Source: Selenomonas sp. AE3005
Lineage (GTDB): Bacteria; Bacillota; Negativicutes; Selenomonadales; Selenomonadaceae
Reading direction: 5' to 3'
NCBI RefSeq assembly: GCF_905233635.1
Contig: NZ_CAJODG010000021.1
Span: 1 to 45,447 of the forward strand
Length of the DNA: 45,447 bases
Part shown: in pieces, positions 1 through 8,967 of the stretch
Layout of the letters: the number at the start of each line of letters is the position of its first letter
How positions within the stretch are numbered: the stretch's first letter is position 1
Notes under the pieces: generated by a model
Told to the model about the DNA's origin: nothing
Databases searched by the model: none
Seen by the model: the letters and a program-made list of their open reading frames with translations, nothing else
Translations under genes and position numbers: made by a program

Positions 1-96
1 TCCCTCTAAGAAGATTATACCAAACAAAGGAGAGTCGCACCTTTGTTTTTCATTCCTATTTGTGCCGCCAGCGACAGCGGCGGAATGGAGTTTGTT

Positions 97-1161
97 ATGC
101 AAAATTATAAAATCGCCGTTATCGCCGGTGACGGCATCGGCCCGGACGTTATCGCGGAAGGGAAAAAAGTGCTCGAGGGCATTGCCAGACTCGATGGCAG
201 TTTCAGCGTGGAGTTTACAGATTTTCCCTGGGGTTGTGAGTATTATTTAAAGAACGGCTGCATGATGCCGGAAAACGGCTTGGATATCCTCAAGGATTTT
301 GACGCCATCTACCTGGGCGCTGTCGGCTATCCCGGCGTCCCCGACGATGTTTCCCTGCAGGGCCTGCTACTGAAAATCCGCCGTGGTTTTGACCAGTATA
401 TCAATCTGCGTCCGGTAAAACTTCTGCAGGGTGCGCCCTGTCCCTTGAAAGACGTATCGGAAAAGGATATCGATATGGTTGTGGTCCGCGAAAACAGTGA
501 GGGCGAATACGCCAATGTCGGCGCCCGGCTCTACCCCGGCACGGAACAGGAAGTCGCCCTGCAGACGGGCGTTTTCTCCCGCAAGGGCTGTAAGCGCGTC
601 ATCCGCTATGCCTACGAGCTGGCCAAAAAGGAAGGCAAAACTCTCACCAATATCAGCAAGGCCAACGCCCTGGGCTACTCCATGGTGTTCTGGAATGAAA
701 TCTTTGCCGAAGTGGGGAAAGATTACCCCGAAGTAAAAACCAGCAGTCTGATGGTAGACGCGGCCAGCATGTTCTTTGTCAAAGATCCCAAACGTTTCCA
801 AATCGTCGTGACCAGCAATCTCTTCGGTGATATCATAACCGACCTCGGCGCCGCCATTGCCGGCGGCATGGGACTGGCGGCCGGTGCCAACCTCAACCCG
901 GAAAAGAAATTCCCCAGCATGTTTGAGCCCATCCACGGCAGCGCCCCGGATATCGCCGGCCAGGGCCTTGCCAATCCGCTGGCCGCCATCTGGAGCGTCA
1001 GCCAGATGCTCGACTTCTTTGGCAAAGAAGCATGGGGGGCAAAAGTCATTAACGCCATCGAAACCCTGCTGTTGGAGAAAAAGGTACTCACTCCCGACCT
1101 CGGCGGTACCGCCAAAACCAGCGACATCGGCAAAGCGATTCTCGAAATACTGCAACGCTAA
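97..1161 (+). CDS. Tartrate / D-malate dehydrogenase, isocitrate-isopropylmalate dehydrogenase family
   Basis: A 354-residue NAD-dependent beta-decarboxylating dehydrogenase that would oxidise and decarboxylate D-malate or tartrate in the cytoplasm. The N-terminus has the family nucleotide-site motif GDGIGPDV. The region VVRENSEGEYANVG followed by TEQEVALQT is typical of the tartrate dehydrogenase/DmlA branch rather than LeuB or Icd. The C-terminal FEPIHGSAPDIAGQ motif is intact. I chose the ATG at 97 because GGAG lies 6 nt upstream and because it gives the usual family length and N-terminus. A TTG at 43 is also in frame and has an AAGGAGAG upstream, but it would add 18 residues with no family counterpart. 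The stop codon directly abuts a family 1 repeat. Exact substrate is inferred from motif similarity only; isopropylmalate activity is less likely. Confidence 0.85.
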   Translation: MQNYKIAVIAGDGIGPDVIAEGKKVLEGIARLDGSFSVEFTDFPWGCEYYLKNGCMMPENGLDILKDFDAIYLGAVGYPGVPDDVSLQGLLLKIRRGFDQYINLRPVKLLQGAPCPLKDVSEKDIDMVVVRENSEGEYANVGARLYPGTEQEVALQTGVFSRKGCKRVIRYAYELAKKEGKTLTNISKANALGYSMVFWNEIFAEVGKDYPEVKTSSLMVDAASMFFVKDPKRFQIVVTSNLFGDIITDLGAAIAGGMGLAAGANLNPEKKFPSMFEPIHGSAPDIAGQGLANPLAAIWSVSQMLDFFGKEAWGAKVINAIETLLLEKKVLTPDLGGTAKTSDIGKAILEILQR

Positions 1162-1298
1162 TAACGAGGCAAGAAAATGTCCCCCACCTCAGCAGGTGGG
1201 GGCACGAATACCAAAACAGGCGGCGAGCATATCTCCCGCCTCGTTGCGAAGCGAAGCTAGAAGTTTTGCCTATGGCAAAACTGGAACAACGGCGTTAT
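1161..1298 (+). repeat. Family 1 MITE-like repeat, copy 1
   Basis: A 138-bp copy beginning ATAACGAGGC and ending GGCGTTAT. It carries arm 1 (AACGAGGC paired with GCCTCGTT, enclosing a CCCCCACC/GGTGGGGG hairpin) and a partial linker GCGAAGCGAAGCTAG, then the AGTTTTGCC/GGCAAAACT hairpin. The 5' partner AACGCC of arm 2 is missing. It starts at the last base of the upstream stop codon context, TAATAACG, so the insertion lies immediately behind the dehydrogenase gene. This is the only copy whose left flank does not read TA. Confidence 0.9.
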
Positions 1299-1323
1299 AA
1301 AACGGCGCGTCTTGTCAAGACAG

Positions 1324-1582
1324 TGTGGCTTTGCCAGCCGCCCCTGCCTTTGGCCGGGCAGTGGGGCTTTGCCAAAGCGAAGCGTTAGACCGTAAGCGTT
1401 AAGAAACAAATTTTGGCCAAACCAAAAAAGCAGCTCTAAAAGCCATTTGTCTGAGCACAGCGAGTTTATGGCTTTTAGAGCTGTTTTATTTAAAGGTCAA
1501 AATTTGTTTTAGCTTACGGTCTGAGCGAAGACTAGCAAAGCCTCACTGCCCGGCCAGCTGTCATTATCTTGGCAAAACCACT
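1324..1582. repeat. Family 2 long nested hairpin, element F
   Basis: An intergenic inverted-repeat structure of about 259 bp. Outer arms GTGGCTTTGCCA (from 1324) and TTGGCAAAACCAC (to 1582) pair. The next arms are GGCCGGGCAG at 1352 and CTGCCCGGCC ending 1555. Inner arms AGACCGTAAGC and GCTTACGGTCT follow, then AACAAATTTTGGCC and GGTCAAAATTTGTT, and finally AGCTCTAAAAGCCAT with ATGGCTTTTAGAGCT. The apical sequence GTCTGAGCACAGCGAG is shared in altered form with the hairpins near 37.3, 37.6, 40.4, 41.4 and 41.5 kb. It ends at the rubrerythrin stop codon and could act as its transcript 3' end. Confidence 0.8.
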
Positions 1583-2124
1583 TAATAGTTTTCCGCATGA
1601 ATCTCGAAGTAGCTCTGCGGATGAGCGCAGACCGGGCAAAGCTCCGGTGCCTTCGTGCCCACGACGATGTGGCCGCAGTTACGGCACTCCCAAACCTTGA
1701 CTTCACTCTTCTGGAACACTTCTTTCGTCTCCACATTTTTCAGCAGAGCCCGATAGCGTTCCTCATGGTGTTTTTCAATTTCACCCACCATACGGAATTT
1801 GTCAGCCAATTCCTTAAAGCCTTCCTCTTCGGCTGTTTTGGCAAAGCCAGCGTACATATCCGTCCATTCGTAATTTTCCCCGTCAGCGGCATCATTGAGG
1901 TTCGTCACCGTATCAGGTACACCGCCATCATGCAGTTCTTTGAACCACATTTTGGCATGTTCCTTTTCATTGTCCGCAGTTTTCAGGAACAGGGCCGCAA
2001 TCTGTTCATAGCCCTCTTTCTTGGCCTTGGACGCATAGTAGGTGTACTTGTTACGCGCCTGGCTTTCCCCAGCAAAGGCGGCTGCCAAATTCTTTTCGGT
2101 CTGGGTTCCTGCGTATTTGCTCAT
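1582..2124 (-). CDS. rbr: Rubrerythrin
   Basis: A 180-residue non-haem diiron peroxidase that reduces hydrogen peroxide in anaerobes using electrons delivered through rubredoxin-type iron. Residues 1-135 form the ferritin-like four-helix domain with ligand candidates Glu20, Glu53, His56 (motif EKEH), Glu117 and His120. Residues 145-170 form a C-terminal rubredoxin-like domain with Cys147, Cys150, Cys163 and Cys166 (CRNC...CPVC). Length and domain order are standard. The ribosome binding site AGGAGGAG precedes the ATG at good spacing. The gene is monocistronic between a chemoreceptor gene, from which it is separated by a hairpin at 2162-2193, and the long hairpin element F. Oxidative stress defence is the family role; no regulator site was identified here. 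Confidence 0.95.
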   Translation of the reverse strand: MSKYAGTQTEKNLAAAFAGESQARNKYTYYASKAKKEGYEQIAALFLKTADNEKEHAKMWFKELHDGGVPDTVTNLNDAADGENYEWTDMYAGFAKTAEEEGFKELADKFRMVGEIEKHHEERYRALLKNVETKEVFQKSEVKVWECRNCGHIVVGTKAPELCPVCAHPQSYFEIHAENY

Positions 2125-2161
2125 AAATTTCTCCTCCTAAAAATACACTTATAACATCACA

Positions 2162-2193
2162 CAGTCAGCCCCACTCTACGGGCGCGGCTGACT
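2162..2193 (-). terminator. Hairpin between rubrerythrin and chemoreceptor genes
   Basis: AGTCAGCC pairs with GGCTGACT across an 18-nt GC-rich interior. It lies just upstream of the rubrerythrin ATG and 11 nt after the chemoreceptor stop codon, so it is placed to end chemoreceptor transcription. No clear T-tract follows, so termination strength is uncertain. Confidence 0.45.
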
Positions 2194-2204
2194 ATGCTAA
2201 AAAC

Positions 2205-3998
2205 TTAAACCTTGAACTTCTGAACTTCTTCCTGCAAAGCACCGGCCATCTTTGCCAACTGCTCACTGTTGGTGTTCATTTCATGCACCGAGGCCGACTG
2301 CTGCTCTGTAGCTGCCGATACGGTTTCGGAGTTGGCCACAACGCTGCGGCTCATTTCCTCAATGTCCTTAATCGCGGACTGGCAGCTGTCAGCGCTATCC
2401 GTTGCCTCCTTGGACGCACCGGCAATCTGCTGCGAACGGTCGGAAATCTTTTCCACCAGCGTGACGATAGCGGAGAATTCCCGGCCGGTTTCCTCGACGC
2501 TGTCTTTGGCCGTGGCCAGATTTTCCGTGCCCTCGTTCATACTGCTGACCGCCTGCTGGGTTTCATTCTGAATCTGCCCAATCAGACCGGCAATCTGACT
2601 GGCGGCCTCTTCGGACTGAGCGGCCAGCTTGCGGATTTCATCAGCTACTACGGCAAAGCCCCGGCCAGCATCACCGGCACGCGCTGCCTCGATAGCGGCA
2701 TTGAGCGCCAGCAGATTGGTCTGCTCGGCAATACCGGAGATGGTATCGGTTATGCGCCCGATTTCATCGGAACGCTCGCCCAGGCTGTTGACCACACGAG
2801 CGGATTCCCCCACCACTTCACTGAGGCGGGCCATATCCTTGACCGTACGGGTAACCACCTGATTGCCGTTCTGTGCCTTTTCCGCAGCCTGCTTTGTTTC
2901 CACAGCGGCCCGGCGTGCATTATGAGCCATGCCGCCGATACGCTCCAGCAGTACACCCATAGACTGGGAGGCATCATCGATAGCCGACAGCTGCTTATTG
3001 GTAGCCCCGGCCACATCGGTGATAGATTCCGCCACCTGCTGGCTGGCAGCTGCCGACTGGGTAGTCATTTCATTGAGCTGGGCTGCATCACTGGCCACCT
3101 GGTCAGCCGACTCCTTAATGGAGCCCATGAGCTTGCGCATATTGCCGCCCAAAACCTTCAGTATTTCCACCATCTGGCCGATTTCATCTTCACGTGCCGT
3201 ATATTCCGGCTTTACCGGCTCGGCCCGGTAATCGCCGCTGGCAAATTTCTGCAATCGTCCCGTCACAAAGCTGATGGGGTCGCCAAAGCTCTGGGCAATC
3301 TTCACGCCCAGCATAGCCATAATCAGCGCCACGACAAAAATAATGCCTGCCGAAATCATGATTTTCTGATAGAGTGCTTTCTGATTGGCATCCGTATATT
3401 GGGCGGCCTCGGCATCAATGTAATCTATCCATGAGCCAGTACCCACAATCCAGCCATAGGGCTTAAATTCCATCACATAATTGCGCTTGGGCAGGGACTG
3501 GCTCTCGCCCGGTTTCGGATAGGAAAAATCCACAAAGCCGCCGCCGTCTTTCTGGCCCTCCTTCCACATATTCTCCATGTAGGGAACGCCGTTGGGGTCT
3601 TTCTCACCACGGCGCATCTTGCCCTCTGCCGAACGGTTGCCGGCATGGGCTACACAGATGCCCGTGTCCTTTTCATCGGCAAAGAAATACCCCTTGCCCT
3701 CGTCATAGCGCACTGAACGGATGACATCCAGCGCCATGCTCTTGGCCTGAGCCTCTGTAAGCTCACCTGACTGCTGGCGCGCATATATGCCATTCAGTGA
3801 GGAAACCAGGCCTTCCGTCTGCAGCCGCAGTTCCCTGTCATACTGTGCCGACAGCTGCTTACGGTAATCTGCCACCAGCTGGTCATTATCGGAAATTGTA
3901 CTATAAATAAAGTAGCCGCCCACTGCCAGGGTAGCCACCACACTGACAGCCACAAAGAGTGCCGTCAGCTTGCCGCGAACCGACTTCATAAAAAACAT
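2205..3998 (-). CDS. Methyl-accepting chemotaxis protein with single-Cache sensor domain
   Basis: A transmembrane chemoreceptor of 597 residues. An N-terminal membrane segment follows MKSVRGKL. The extracytoplasmic part carries a single-Cache-type domain with GKGYFFADEKD, GVPYMENMW and PYGWIVGTGSWID. A second membrane segment (IMISAGIIFVVALIMAMLG) leads to a HAMP region and the cytoplasmic signalling domain. The conserved hairpin tip reads GIAEQTNLLALNAAIEAAR and GRGFAVVADEIRKLA, which bind CheA and CheW. I placed the start at the ATG at 3998, which follows GGGGTGAT; an upstream in-frame start at 4037 would add 13 residues of no recognisable value. The ligand cannot be told from sequence; single-Cache receptors often bind small carboxylates. 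No other chemotaxis genes are in the window. Confidence 0.92.
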   Translation of the reverse strand: MFFMKSVRGKLTALFVAVSVVATLAVGGYFIYSTISDNDQLVADYRKQLSAQYDRELRLQTEGLVSSLNGIYARQQSGELTEAQAKSMALDVIRSVRYDEGKGYFFADEKDTGICVAHAGNRSAEGKMRRGEKDPNGVPYMENMWKEGQKDGGGFVDFSYPKPGESQSLPKRNYVMEFKPYGWIVGTGSWIDYIDAEAAQYTDANQKALYQKIMISAGIIFVVALIMAMLGVKIAQSFGDPISFVTGRLQKFASGDYRAEPVKPEYTAREDEIGQMVEILKVLGGNMRKLMGSIKESADQVASDAAQLNEMTTQSAAASQQVAESITDVAGATNKQLSAIDDASQSMGVLLERIGGMAHNARRAAVETKQAAEKAQNGNQVVTRTVKDMARLSEVVGESARVVNSLGERSDEIGRITDTISGIAEQTNLLALNAAIEAARAGDAGRGFAVVADEIRKLAAQSEEAASQIAGLIGQIQNETQQAVSSMNEGTENLATAKDSVEETGREFSAIVTLVEKISDRSQQIAGASKEATDSADSCQSAIKDIEEMSRSVVANSETVSAATEQQSASVHEMNTNSEQLAKMAGALQEEVQKFKV

Positions 3999-4090
3999 AA
4001 TATCACCCCATCTTAACATCTCGTAATACAAAATCATTTCTACATTTTCCGCTAAAATCCTGCTGATAACGCAATAATCATAATATTTTT

Positions 4091-4227
4091 ATAACGAGGC
4101 AAGAAAATGTCCCCCACCTCAGCAGGTGGGGGCACGAATACCAAAACAGGCGGCGAGCATATCTCCTGCCTCGTTGAAACGCCAAGAGGAAGTTTTGCCT
4201 ATGGCAAAACTGGAACAACGGCGTTAT
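4091..4227 (+). repeat. Family 1 MITE-like repeat, copy 2
   Basis: A 137-bp copy with ends T-ATAACGAGG and GGCGTTAT-A. It contains the CCCCCACC/GGTGGGGG hairpin, both AACGAGGC/GCCTCGTT arms (one mismatch, TCCTGCCTCGTT) and the AACGCC...GGCGTT arm with the AGTTTTGCC/GGCAAAACT hairpin. The linker found in copy 5 is absent. It sits between the chemoreceptor 5' region and the PTS gene terminator. Confidence 0.92.
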
Positions 4228-4235
4228 AAATATAC

Positions 4236-4266
4236 AAAAAAAGACAGCCGGCCAAAGCCAGCTGTC
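4236..4266 (-). terminator. Rho-independent terminator of the PTS gene
   Basis: On the minus strand GACAGCTGGC pairs with GCCGGCTGTC and is followed by seven T residues. It lies about 20 nt downstream of the PTS EIICB stop codon. Confidence 0.9.
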
Positions 4267-4284
4267 CATAAAAACACGCTAATG

Positions 4285-5661
4285 TTATACGCTTAAAATC
4301 TCATTGGCCACGTGTTCGGCATTGGTGCCGATAACCACCTGTACAGCATTGCCGGTAGCGAAAACGCCGCGCACGCCCTGTGTCTTTTTCAGCTTTTCGT
4401 TATCCATCAGGGACATATCCTTTACCGTGCAGCGCAGTCTCGTAGCACAGGAAGAAATTTCCTCCAGATTATCCCTGCCGCCCAAAGCAGACAACACCTG
4501 CTGGGCAAGCTCGCTCAAGGGAAGCGCTTCGCTGCTTGCCGGCGCATCATCATCGTAACGGCCAATCGTGGGAATGTCAAACTGGCGGATAGCCCAGCTG
4601 AAAATACCGTAATACAGGATAAAGACACCCACGCCGATGACCAGAATCATCTCCGGCTTCGTGGCCAGCCCCCAGTCAATGACATAGTCGATGAAACCGG
4701 CGGAAAAGCCAAAGCCGTCCAAAACTCCTAACGAATAAGTTACAGCCAGCGACAAGCCGGTCAAAATGGCATGCACCACATAAAGCCCCGGCGCCAGGAA
4801 CATGAACATGAATTCGATAGGCTCAGTAATACCCGTCAGGAAAGCTGTAAAGGCCACCGAGGCCAGCATACCGCCGATTTTGGCTCTGTTTTCCGGCTTG
4901 GCCGCATGGTACATGGCCAGAGCTACTGCCGGCATACCGAACATCATCATGGGGAAGAAACCGGCCATAAACATACCGGCAGACGGGTCACCGGCAAAGA
5001 AACGGTTCAAATCACCCGTAGCTACAGCCCCGGTCACGGGATTGGTATACTCGCCGAATACGAACCAGATAAAGCTGTTCAAAATGTGGTGCAGTCCCAC
5101 GGGAATCAGCAGGCGGTTCAGCACACCGTAGACAAAAGTACCTACAGCGCCAGCGCCGATAATCCATTCACCCACGCCATGGATAAATGCCTGACAGGGA
5201 CCCCAGATAACGCCGAACACCGCAGCCAACACGATGGATACCGCAGCCGTCACGATGAGGACGAAGCGGCGGCCGCCGAAAAAGCCCAGATATTCCGGCA
5301 GTTTTACCGTATGATAGCGGTTATACAAGATACCGGCCTCAATACCACTGACGATACCGGCCAGTACGCTCATGTTCAAGGTTTCATCAATAGTCTTTAA
5401 GGCCGACGTCAGAATAAGATAACCGATAGCACCGGCCAGACCAGCCGCGCCATTGTTATCCTTGGCCAGTCCTACACCGATACCAATGGAAAAGATAAGT
5501 GCCAGATTATCAAAGACCGCTCCTCCGGCCTTGGTGATAAAAGGTATATTCAGCACATCAGGCGCGCCTAAGCGCAGCAGCAGCGCTGCCGCCGGAAGTA
5601 CCGCGATAGGCAGCATCAAGGCCTTGCCGATATTTTGCAGCTTGGCAAACCAGTTTTTCAT
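4285..5661 (-). CDS. nagE: PTS system EIICB component, N-acetylglucosamine type
   Basis: A 458-residue integral membrane sugar permease-phosphotransferase of the glucose superfamily. The EIIC domain (about residues 1-370) has multiple membrane segments and the signature GDLNRFFAGDPSAGMFMAGF, which resembles NagE rather than PtsG. The substrate-site region has GITEPIEFMFMF. The C-terminal EIIB domain (about 385-458) carries the phosphorylated cysteine Cys405 in SSCATRLRC. No EIIA domain is fused, so EIIA must come from elsewhere. The ATG at 5661 is preferred because AAGGAG lies 8 nt upstream; a GTG at 5670 would overlap that site too closely. A hairpin with a T-tract lies just before the ribosome binding site and may attenuate expression. 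Substrate is inferred; glucose is the main alternative. Confidence 0.85.
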   Translation of the reverse strand: MKNWFAKLQNIGKALMLPIAVLPAAALLLRLGAPDVLNIPFITKAGGAVFDNLALIFSIGIGVGLAKDNNGAAGLAGAIGYLILTSALKTIDETLNMSVLAGIVSGIEAGILYNRYHTVKLPEYLGFFGGRRFVLIVTAAVSIVLAAVFGVIWGPCQAFIHGVGEWIIGAGAVGTFVYGVLNRLLIPVGLHHILNSFIWFVFGEYTNPVTGAVATGDLNRFFAGDPSAGMFMAGFFPMMMFGMPAVALAMYHAAKPENRAKIGGMLASVAFTAFLTGITEPIEFMFMFLAPGLYVVHAILTGLSLAVTYSLGVLDGFGFSAGFIDYVIDWGLATKPEMILVIGVGVFILYYGIFSWAIRQFDIPTIGRYDDDAPASSEALPLSELAQQVLSALGGRDNLEEISSCATRLRCTVKDMSLMDNEKLKKTQGVRGVFATGNAVQVVIGTNAEHVANEILSV

Positions 5662-5677
5662 AGAGTTCACTCCTTAT

Positions 5678-5718
5678 AAAAAAATACGAGGCAGCAGGCC
5701 AAAACCTGCACTGCCTCG
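5678..5718 (-). terminator. Hairpin and T-tract in the leader of the PTS gene: terminator or attenuator
   Basis: On the minus strand CGAGGCAGTGCAGG pairs with CCTGCTGCCTCG across TTTTGG and is followed by TATTTTTTT. The T-tract runs straight into the AAGGAG of the PTS gene. It can serve as the terminator of the upstream hybrid kinase gene. Because a promoter lies just upstream of it (5722-5750), it may instead act as a leader attenuator. Confidence 0.75.
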
Positions 5719-5721
5719 CAT

Positions 5722-5750
5722 ATCTTACCACAATTATCTAAATATTACAA
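5722..5750 (-). promoter_or_regulatory. Putative sigma-70 promoter of the PTS gene
   Basis: Minus-strand TTGTAA (-35), a 17-nt spacer and TAAGAT (-10). The predicted start near 5715 falls at the base of the leader hairpin, so the transcript would begin with that hairpin. Confidence 0.55.
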
Positions 5751-5776
5751 TGGGTATCAATTTTCATTGCCATTAT

Positions 5777-8700
5777 TTAGGGCGCAATGCCTAAAAGCTG
5801 TTGCAGCTTATCCCATTCGGGAACTGCGGCGGCTTTTTTTATCTGCGCCAGCTTTTCCGCCTCGGCCTCCGGCAGCTGGTAGCCGGACAATTCGCCCAGC
5901 ATGTACTCCAGACTGTCGTAGTCAAAACTTGTTACAATCTCCGTCAGCGTCTCCCAGGCCTCGCTGAGTTCTGCCGGGCTGATGGGCACTTTCTCCTCGG
6001 CTGCCTTTTCCGCCGGAATCAGCATGGACAGGCTGGCCGCATAGCTGCGGTAAAGGTCAAGCAAAGGCCCTGTGCCTGTTTCTATCTCGTCACAGTAACA
6101 GTTATTGCCTGCGTCCTCCAGACGCCGTGCCTTTTCCGAAAGCTCTGCCGCCCCGATGACCCGTGCCGTGCTCTTTAAGGCATGCACCTTGGTGGTGTAG
6201 TTCTGCCAGTCATCGGTATCATAGTAACGCTGGATTTCCTCAGCATTGCTTTCAATGGACTGGGCAAAGACCTTCAGGGCATCCATATAAGCCGTCACCG
6301 AGCCGCAGTGCTCCACGCCCTTATGGGGGGCAATCCCCACCACATATTCCAGCCAGTCCGGCAGTTTTTCTTCTTGCGGCACGGCTGCCACACCGGCTGC
6401 CTTGACCTTTTCCTGCGGCAACATATTACGCAGCATAGCTTCCAGCTTATGGCTGTCAATGGGCTTAGTCAGGTAGTCATCAAAGCCTGCCGCAATGTAT
6501 TCTTCCCGGGCGCCGCTGACCGCATTGGCGGTAAGCGCTACCACCGGCGTAGCAGCATTTAACGCCCCGGCCTGTTTACTCATGACTTGCAGGCGCTGCA
6601 ATGTTTCTATCCCGTCCAGTCCCGGCATACGGTGGTCGAGGAAAATCAGGTCAAAATGCTCCTTTTCCGCCCGCGCAAGGCACTCATAACCGCTGAGCAC
6701 CGTCTCCACCTGTACCATGGTCTGCTTTAACAGCCCCCGTACCACCGTGAGATTCATTGCTGTATCGTCGACAACCAGGATTTTCGCGTCAGGTGCCACA
6801 AAACTTTCCTTGTAGTCTGTCTGCGTTGCCACCATGCGGCGATAAGATTCTTCATAATTGCCCATGGGCGACCAGTTGAGAACCTCCTGCTCCACGGTAT
6901 AGGAAAACTCCGAGCCTTCGCCGTAGACGCTTTCCACCTCTAAACGGCTGCCCATCATCTCCAGCAGTTTCTGGGTAATATTCATCCCCAGCCCCGTTCC
7001 CTCTATGGTACGGTTGCGCTCTTCTTCAATGCGCTCAAAGGCATGGAAGAGTTTGGCAATATCTTCCTTCTTAATGCCGATGCCCGTATCTTTAACCGCC
7101 GAAGTAAGCGCAATACGGTTATCCCCAATTTTTTTATAGGACAGCTTTAAGGTCACGCTGCCTTCTTCAGTATACTTTACGGCATTGGTCAGAATATTTA
7201 CCGCCACCTGCCGCAGGCGGATTTCATCGCCTTTCAGAACGCTGGGCATATCATCGGGGATTTCCACATGGAACTGCAAGCCTTTTTTCTCGGCCCGCTG
7301 GCGAATCATATTCACCAAATCGTTCAGCAGGGAGCTGACCGCATACTCTACAGGGATTATCTCCATCTTGCCGGCTTCAATCTTGGAAAAGTCCAGAATA
7401 TCATTGACCAGCCCCAAAAGCGTCGTCCCGGCAGCACGGATATTCTGCGCGTATTCACGGGTGTTTTCCTCCTGTGTCTCACGCAAAATCATTTCATCCA
7501 TGCCCAGCACCGCATTGATCGGTGTACGGATTTCATGGCTCATGTTGGACAGAAACTGGCTCTTGGCAATGCTGGCAGCCTTGGCGGCATGCGCCATTTC
7601 CAGCAGTTCCTCATTGGATGCCGCCAGTTCATGCGTCACCGCATCCAAAAAAGCCGCCATCCGCGCCGCTAACGGGATGACATGGGGCTTTTCCACGGCT
7701 GTCATTTCCGTGTAACATTCCGGCAGATTCTTTATTTCGCCCTCCCTGAATCCCACGCTGACCAAAGCGCTGTTCAATATACCGCCCTGACCTTCATGGC
7801 AATATATTTCCGAAGTGCCGTAATTGGCGACCAGTTGCGCCGCAAAGCGGCGGTAAAAATCCAGTTCCTTGCCTGCCAGCTCTTTCAAAAAGAAGGTGCG
7901 GTTGCCGCACAGGGTCATTATGACACTCTCCGGGGCGAAACAGCAAAGTTTTTCACTGGCCATGTCCGTTTCCAGCAGCAGGTTAGCCGGCACGGCGTAT
8001 GTCAGCCGCATCTTTTCCCCCAGACGCACATCGCCGCTGAAATAAATCCGCCCCTCATTGTCATAGACAGGCGGCACTCTGGCAATCAGACAGCCGTTGC
8101 GCTCCACGGCCAGCGGAAATTCGGAAATATTATAGACGAAATTTTCATCGGGTGTAACCTGCAGGTAATGCTCATAAATATCCGTGGCAGGCATGCCGTT
8201 CAGCTTGGCCACGCAGGTATCGCCCACCATTTCCGTGACCTCAAGTTCCTTGCCGATGGGCTTCCAGCCCAGCACATAATCCCCCATCACATGCAGGTCT
8301 TCGCCACAGAACGCCGCCATGACAATCCCCGTGTCGTATAAATCATTGCCGATAATGTAATTGCCGTAAGTTACCTTGTCTTTCAAGAGGTTAAACAGAT
8401 TGCGGCACTCCAAAGGAGCAGATGTTATATCCTCCATCATGCTGACCACGGTGCCATATATGACAATATGGGGAATTTCATCGGCCAGTCCCTGTAAAAA
8501 ACGGGTAAAACGAGTCCCCATATCGACACAGTATATGCCAACTGCTTTCACCTGCGGAATTGCGCCAAGCCGCTTGCCAAACTCATGCCCTGCGTCAGCG
8601 TAGTCCTGCGGACGTCCTTCATAATCAAGAATTTCCACCCTGCCGGACTGCCAGTAATTGACATTTATTTGCAGCTTAACATTATCCAGCTTTTGTACGA

Positions 8701-8935
8701 AAAGCGTTTCCGTCATGCCCGTTATGACGGCCTGCGGCAGTTTTTCCCGTATCAACCGGTGAATCTTCCTGCCCACCGCCGGTTTAAAACCGCTGAACAC
8801 CAGATGGAGATAAAGGCAGCTTGACTGACGCGCTGCCGCCGTCTCCCCGATTTCCTGCAACTGGGGCAATAATTCTGTCAGCATCTCCTCCTGCCTGTCT
8901 ACAGGCAGAGAGATTTCATAGTTTTTTTGCAGCAT
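5777..8935 (-). CDS. FIST-domain hybrid histidine kinase with receiver and Hpt domains
   Basis: A 1052-residue cytoplasmic signalling protein with no membrane segment. Residues 1-250 resemble a FIST N domain and residues 260-410 a FIST C domain, a sensory module proposed to bind small ligands. A short helical linker leads to the dimerisation/phosphoacceptor domain with His467 in SNMSHEIRTP. The ATPase domain follows, with the N box ILTNAVKY, DTGIGI and GTGLGM. A receiver domain has Asp723/Asp724, phosphoacceptor Asp767 and Lys824. A C-terminal Hpt-like domain has candidate His918 in KVHALKSTAR. This is a complete internal phosphorelay. The gene follows the two-receiver gene by 32 nt, so the two are probably co-transcribed partners. 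Input signal and output are unknown. FIST kinases occur near chemotaxis or cyclic-di-GMP genes, but the window does not show such partners. Confidence 0.88.
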   Translation of the reverse strand: MLQKNYEISLPVDRQEEMLTELLPQLQEIGETAAARQSSCLYLHLVFSGFKPAVGRKIHRLIREKLPQAVITGMTETLFVQKLDNVKLQINVNYWQSGRVEILDYEGRPQDYADAGHEFGKRLGAIPQVKAVGIYCVDMGTRFTRFLQGLADEIPHIVIYGTVVSMMEDITSAPLECRNLFNLLKDKVTYGNYIIGNDLYDTGIVMAAFCGEDLHVMGDYVLGWKPIGKELEVTEMVGDTCVAKLNGMPATDIYEHYLQVTPDENFVYNISEFPLAVERNGCLIARVPPVYDNEGRIYFSGDVRLGEKMRLTYAVPANLLLETDMASEKLCCFAPESVIMTLCGNRTFFLKELAGKELDFYRRFAAQLVANYGTSEIYCHEGQGGILNSALVSVGFREGEIKNLPECYTEMTAVEKPHVIPLAARMAAFLDAVTHELAASNEELLEMAHAAKAASIAKSQFLSNMSHEIRTPINAVLGMDEMILRETQEENTREYAQNIRAAGTTLLGLVNDILDFSKIEAGKMEIIPVEYAVSSLLNDLVNMIRQRAEKKGLQFHVEIPDDMPSVLKGDEIRLRQVAVNILTNAVKYTEEGSVTLKLSYKKIGDNRIALTSAVKDTGIGIKKEDIAKLFHAFERIEEERNRTIEGTGLGMNITQKLLEMMGSRLEVESVYGEGSEFSYTVEQEVLNWSPMGNYEESYRRMVATQTDYKESFVAPDAKILVVDDTAMNLTVVRGLLKQTMVQVETVLSGYECLARAEKEHFDLIFLDHRMPGLDGIETLQRLQVMSKQAGALNAATPVVALTANAVSGAREEYIAAGFDDYLTKPIDSHKLEAMLRNMLPQEKVKAAGVAAVPQEEKLPDWLEYVVGIAPHKGVEHCGSVTAYMDALKVFAQSIESNAEEIQRYYDTDDWQNYTTKVHALKSTARVIGAAELSEKARRLEDAGNNCYCDEIETGTGPLLDLYRSYAASLSMLIPAEKAAEEKVPISPAELSEAWETLTEIVTSFDYDSLEYMLGELSGYQLPEAEAEKLAQIKKAAAVPEWDKLQQLLGIAP

Positions 8936-8967
8936 AACCTTACATCTCCCTTAAAGGCAGCATGACT

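Noticed and set aside
43..96. N-terminal extension of the first dehydrogenase from a TTG at 43
   Set aside because: It has an AAGGAGAG site, but adds 18 residues with no family match and lies in sequence that folds into CAAAGG/CCTTTG and GCCGCC/GGCGGC hairpins. The ATG at 97 gives the normal length.
367..1155. Long minus-strand open frame opposite the dehydrogenase gene
   Set aside because: A shadow frame of a conserved gene, with no ribosome binding site and no recognisable domain. The same holds for long frames opposite metG, glyA, glpA, glpB and the chemoreceptor gene.
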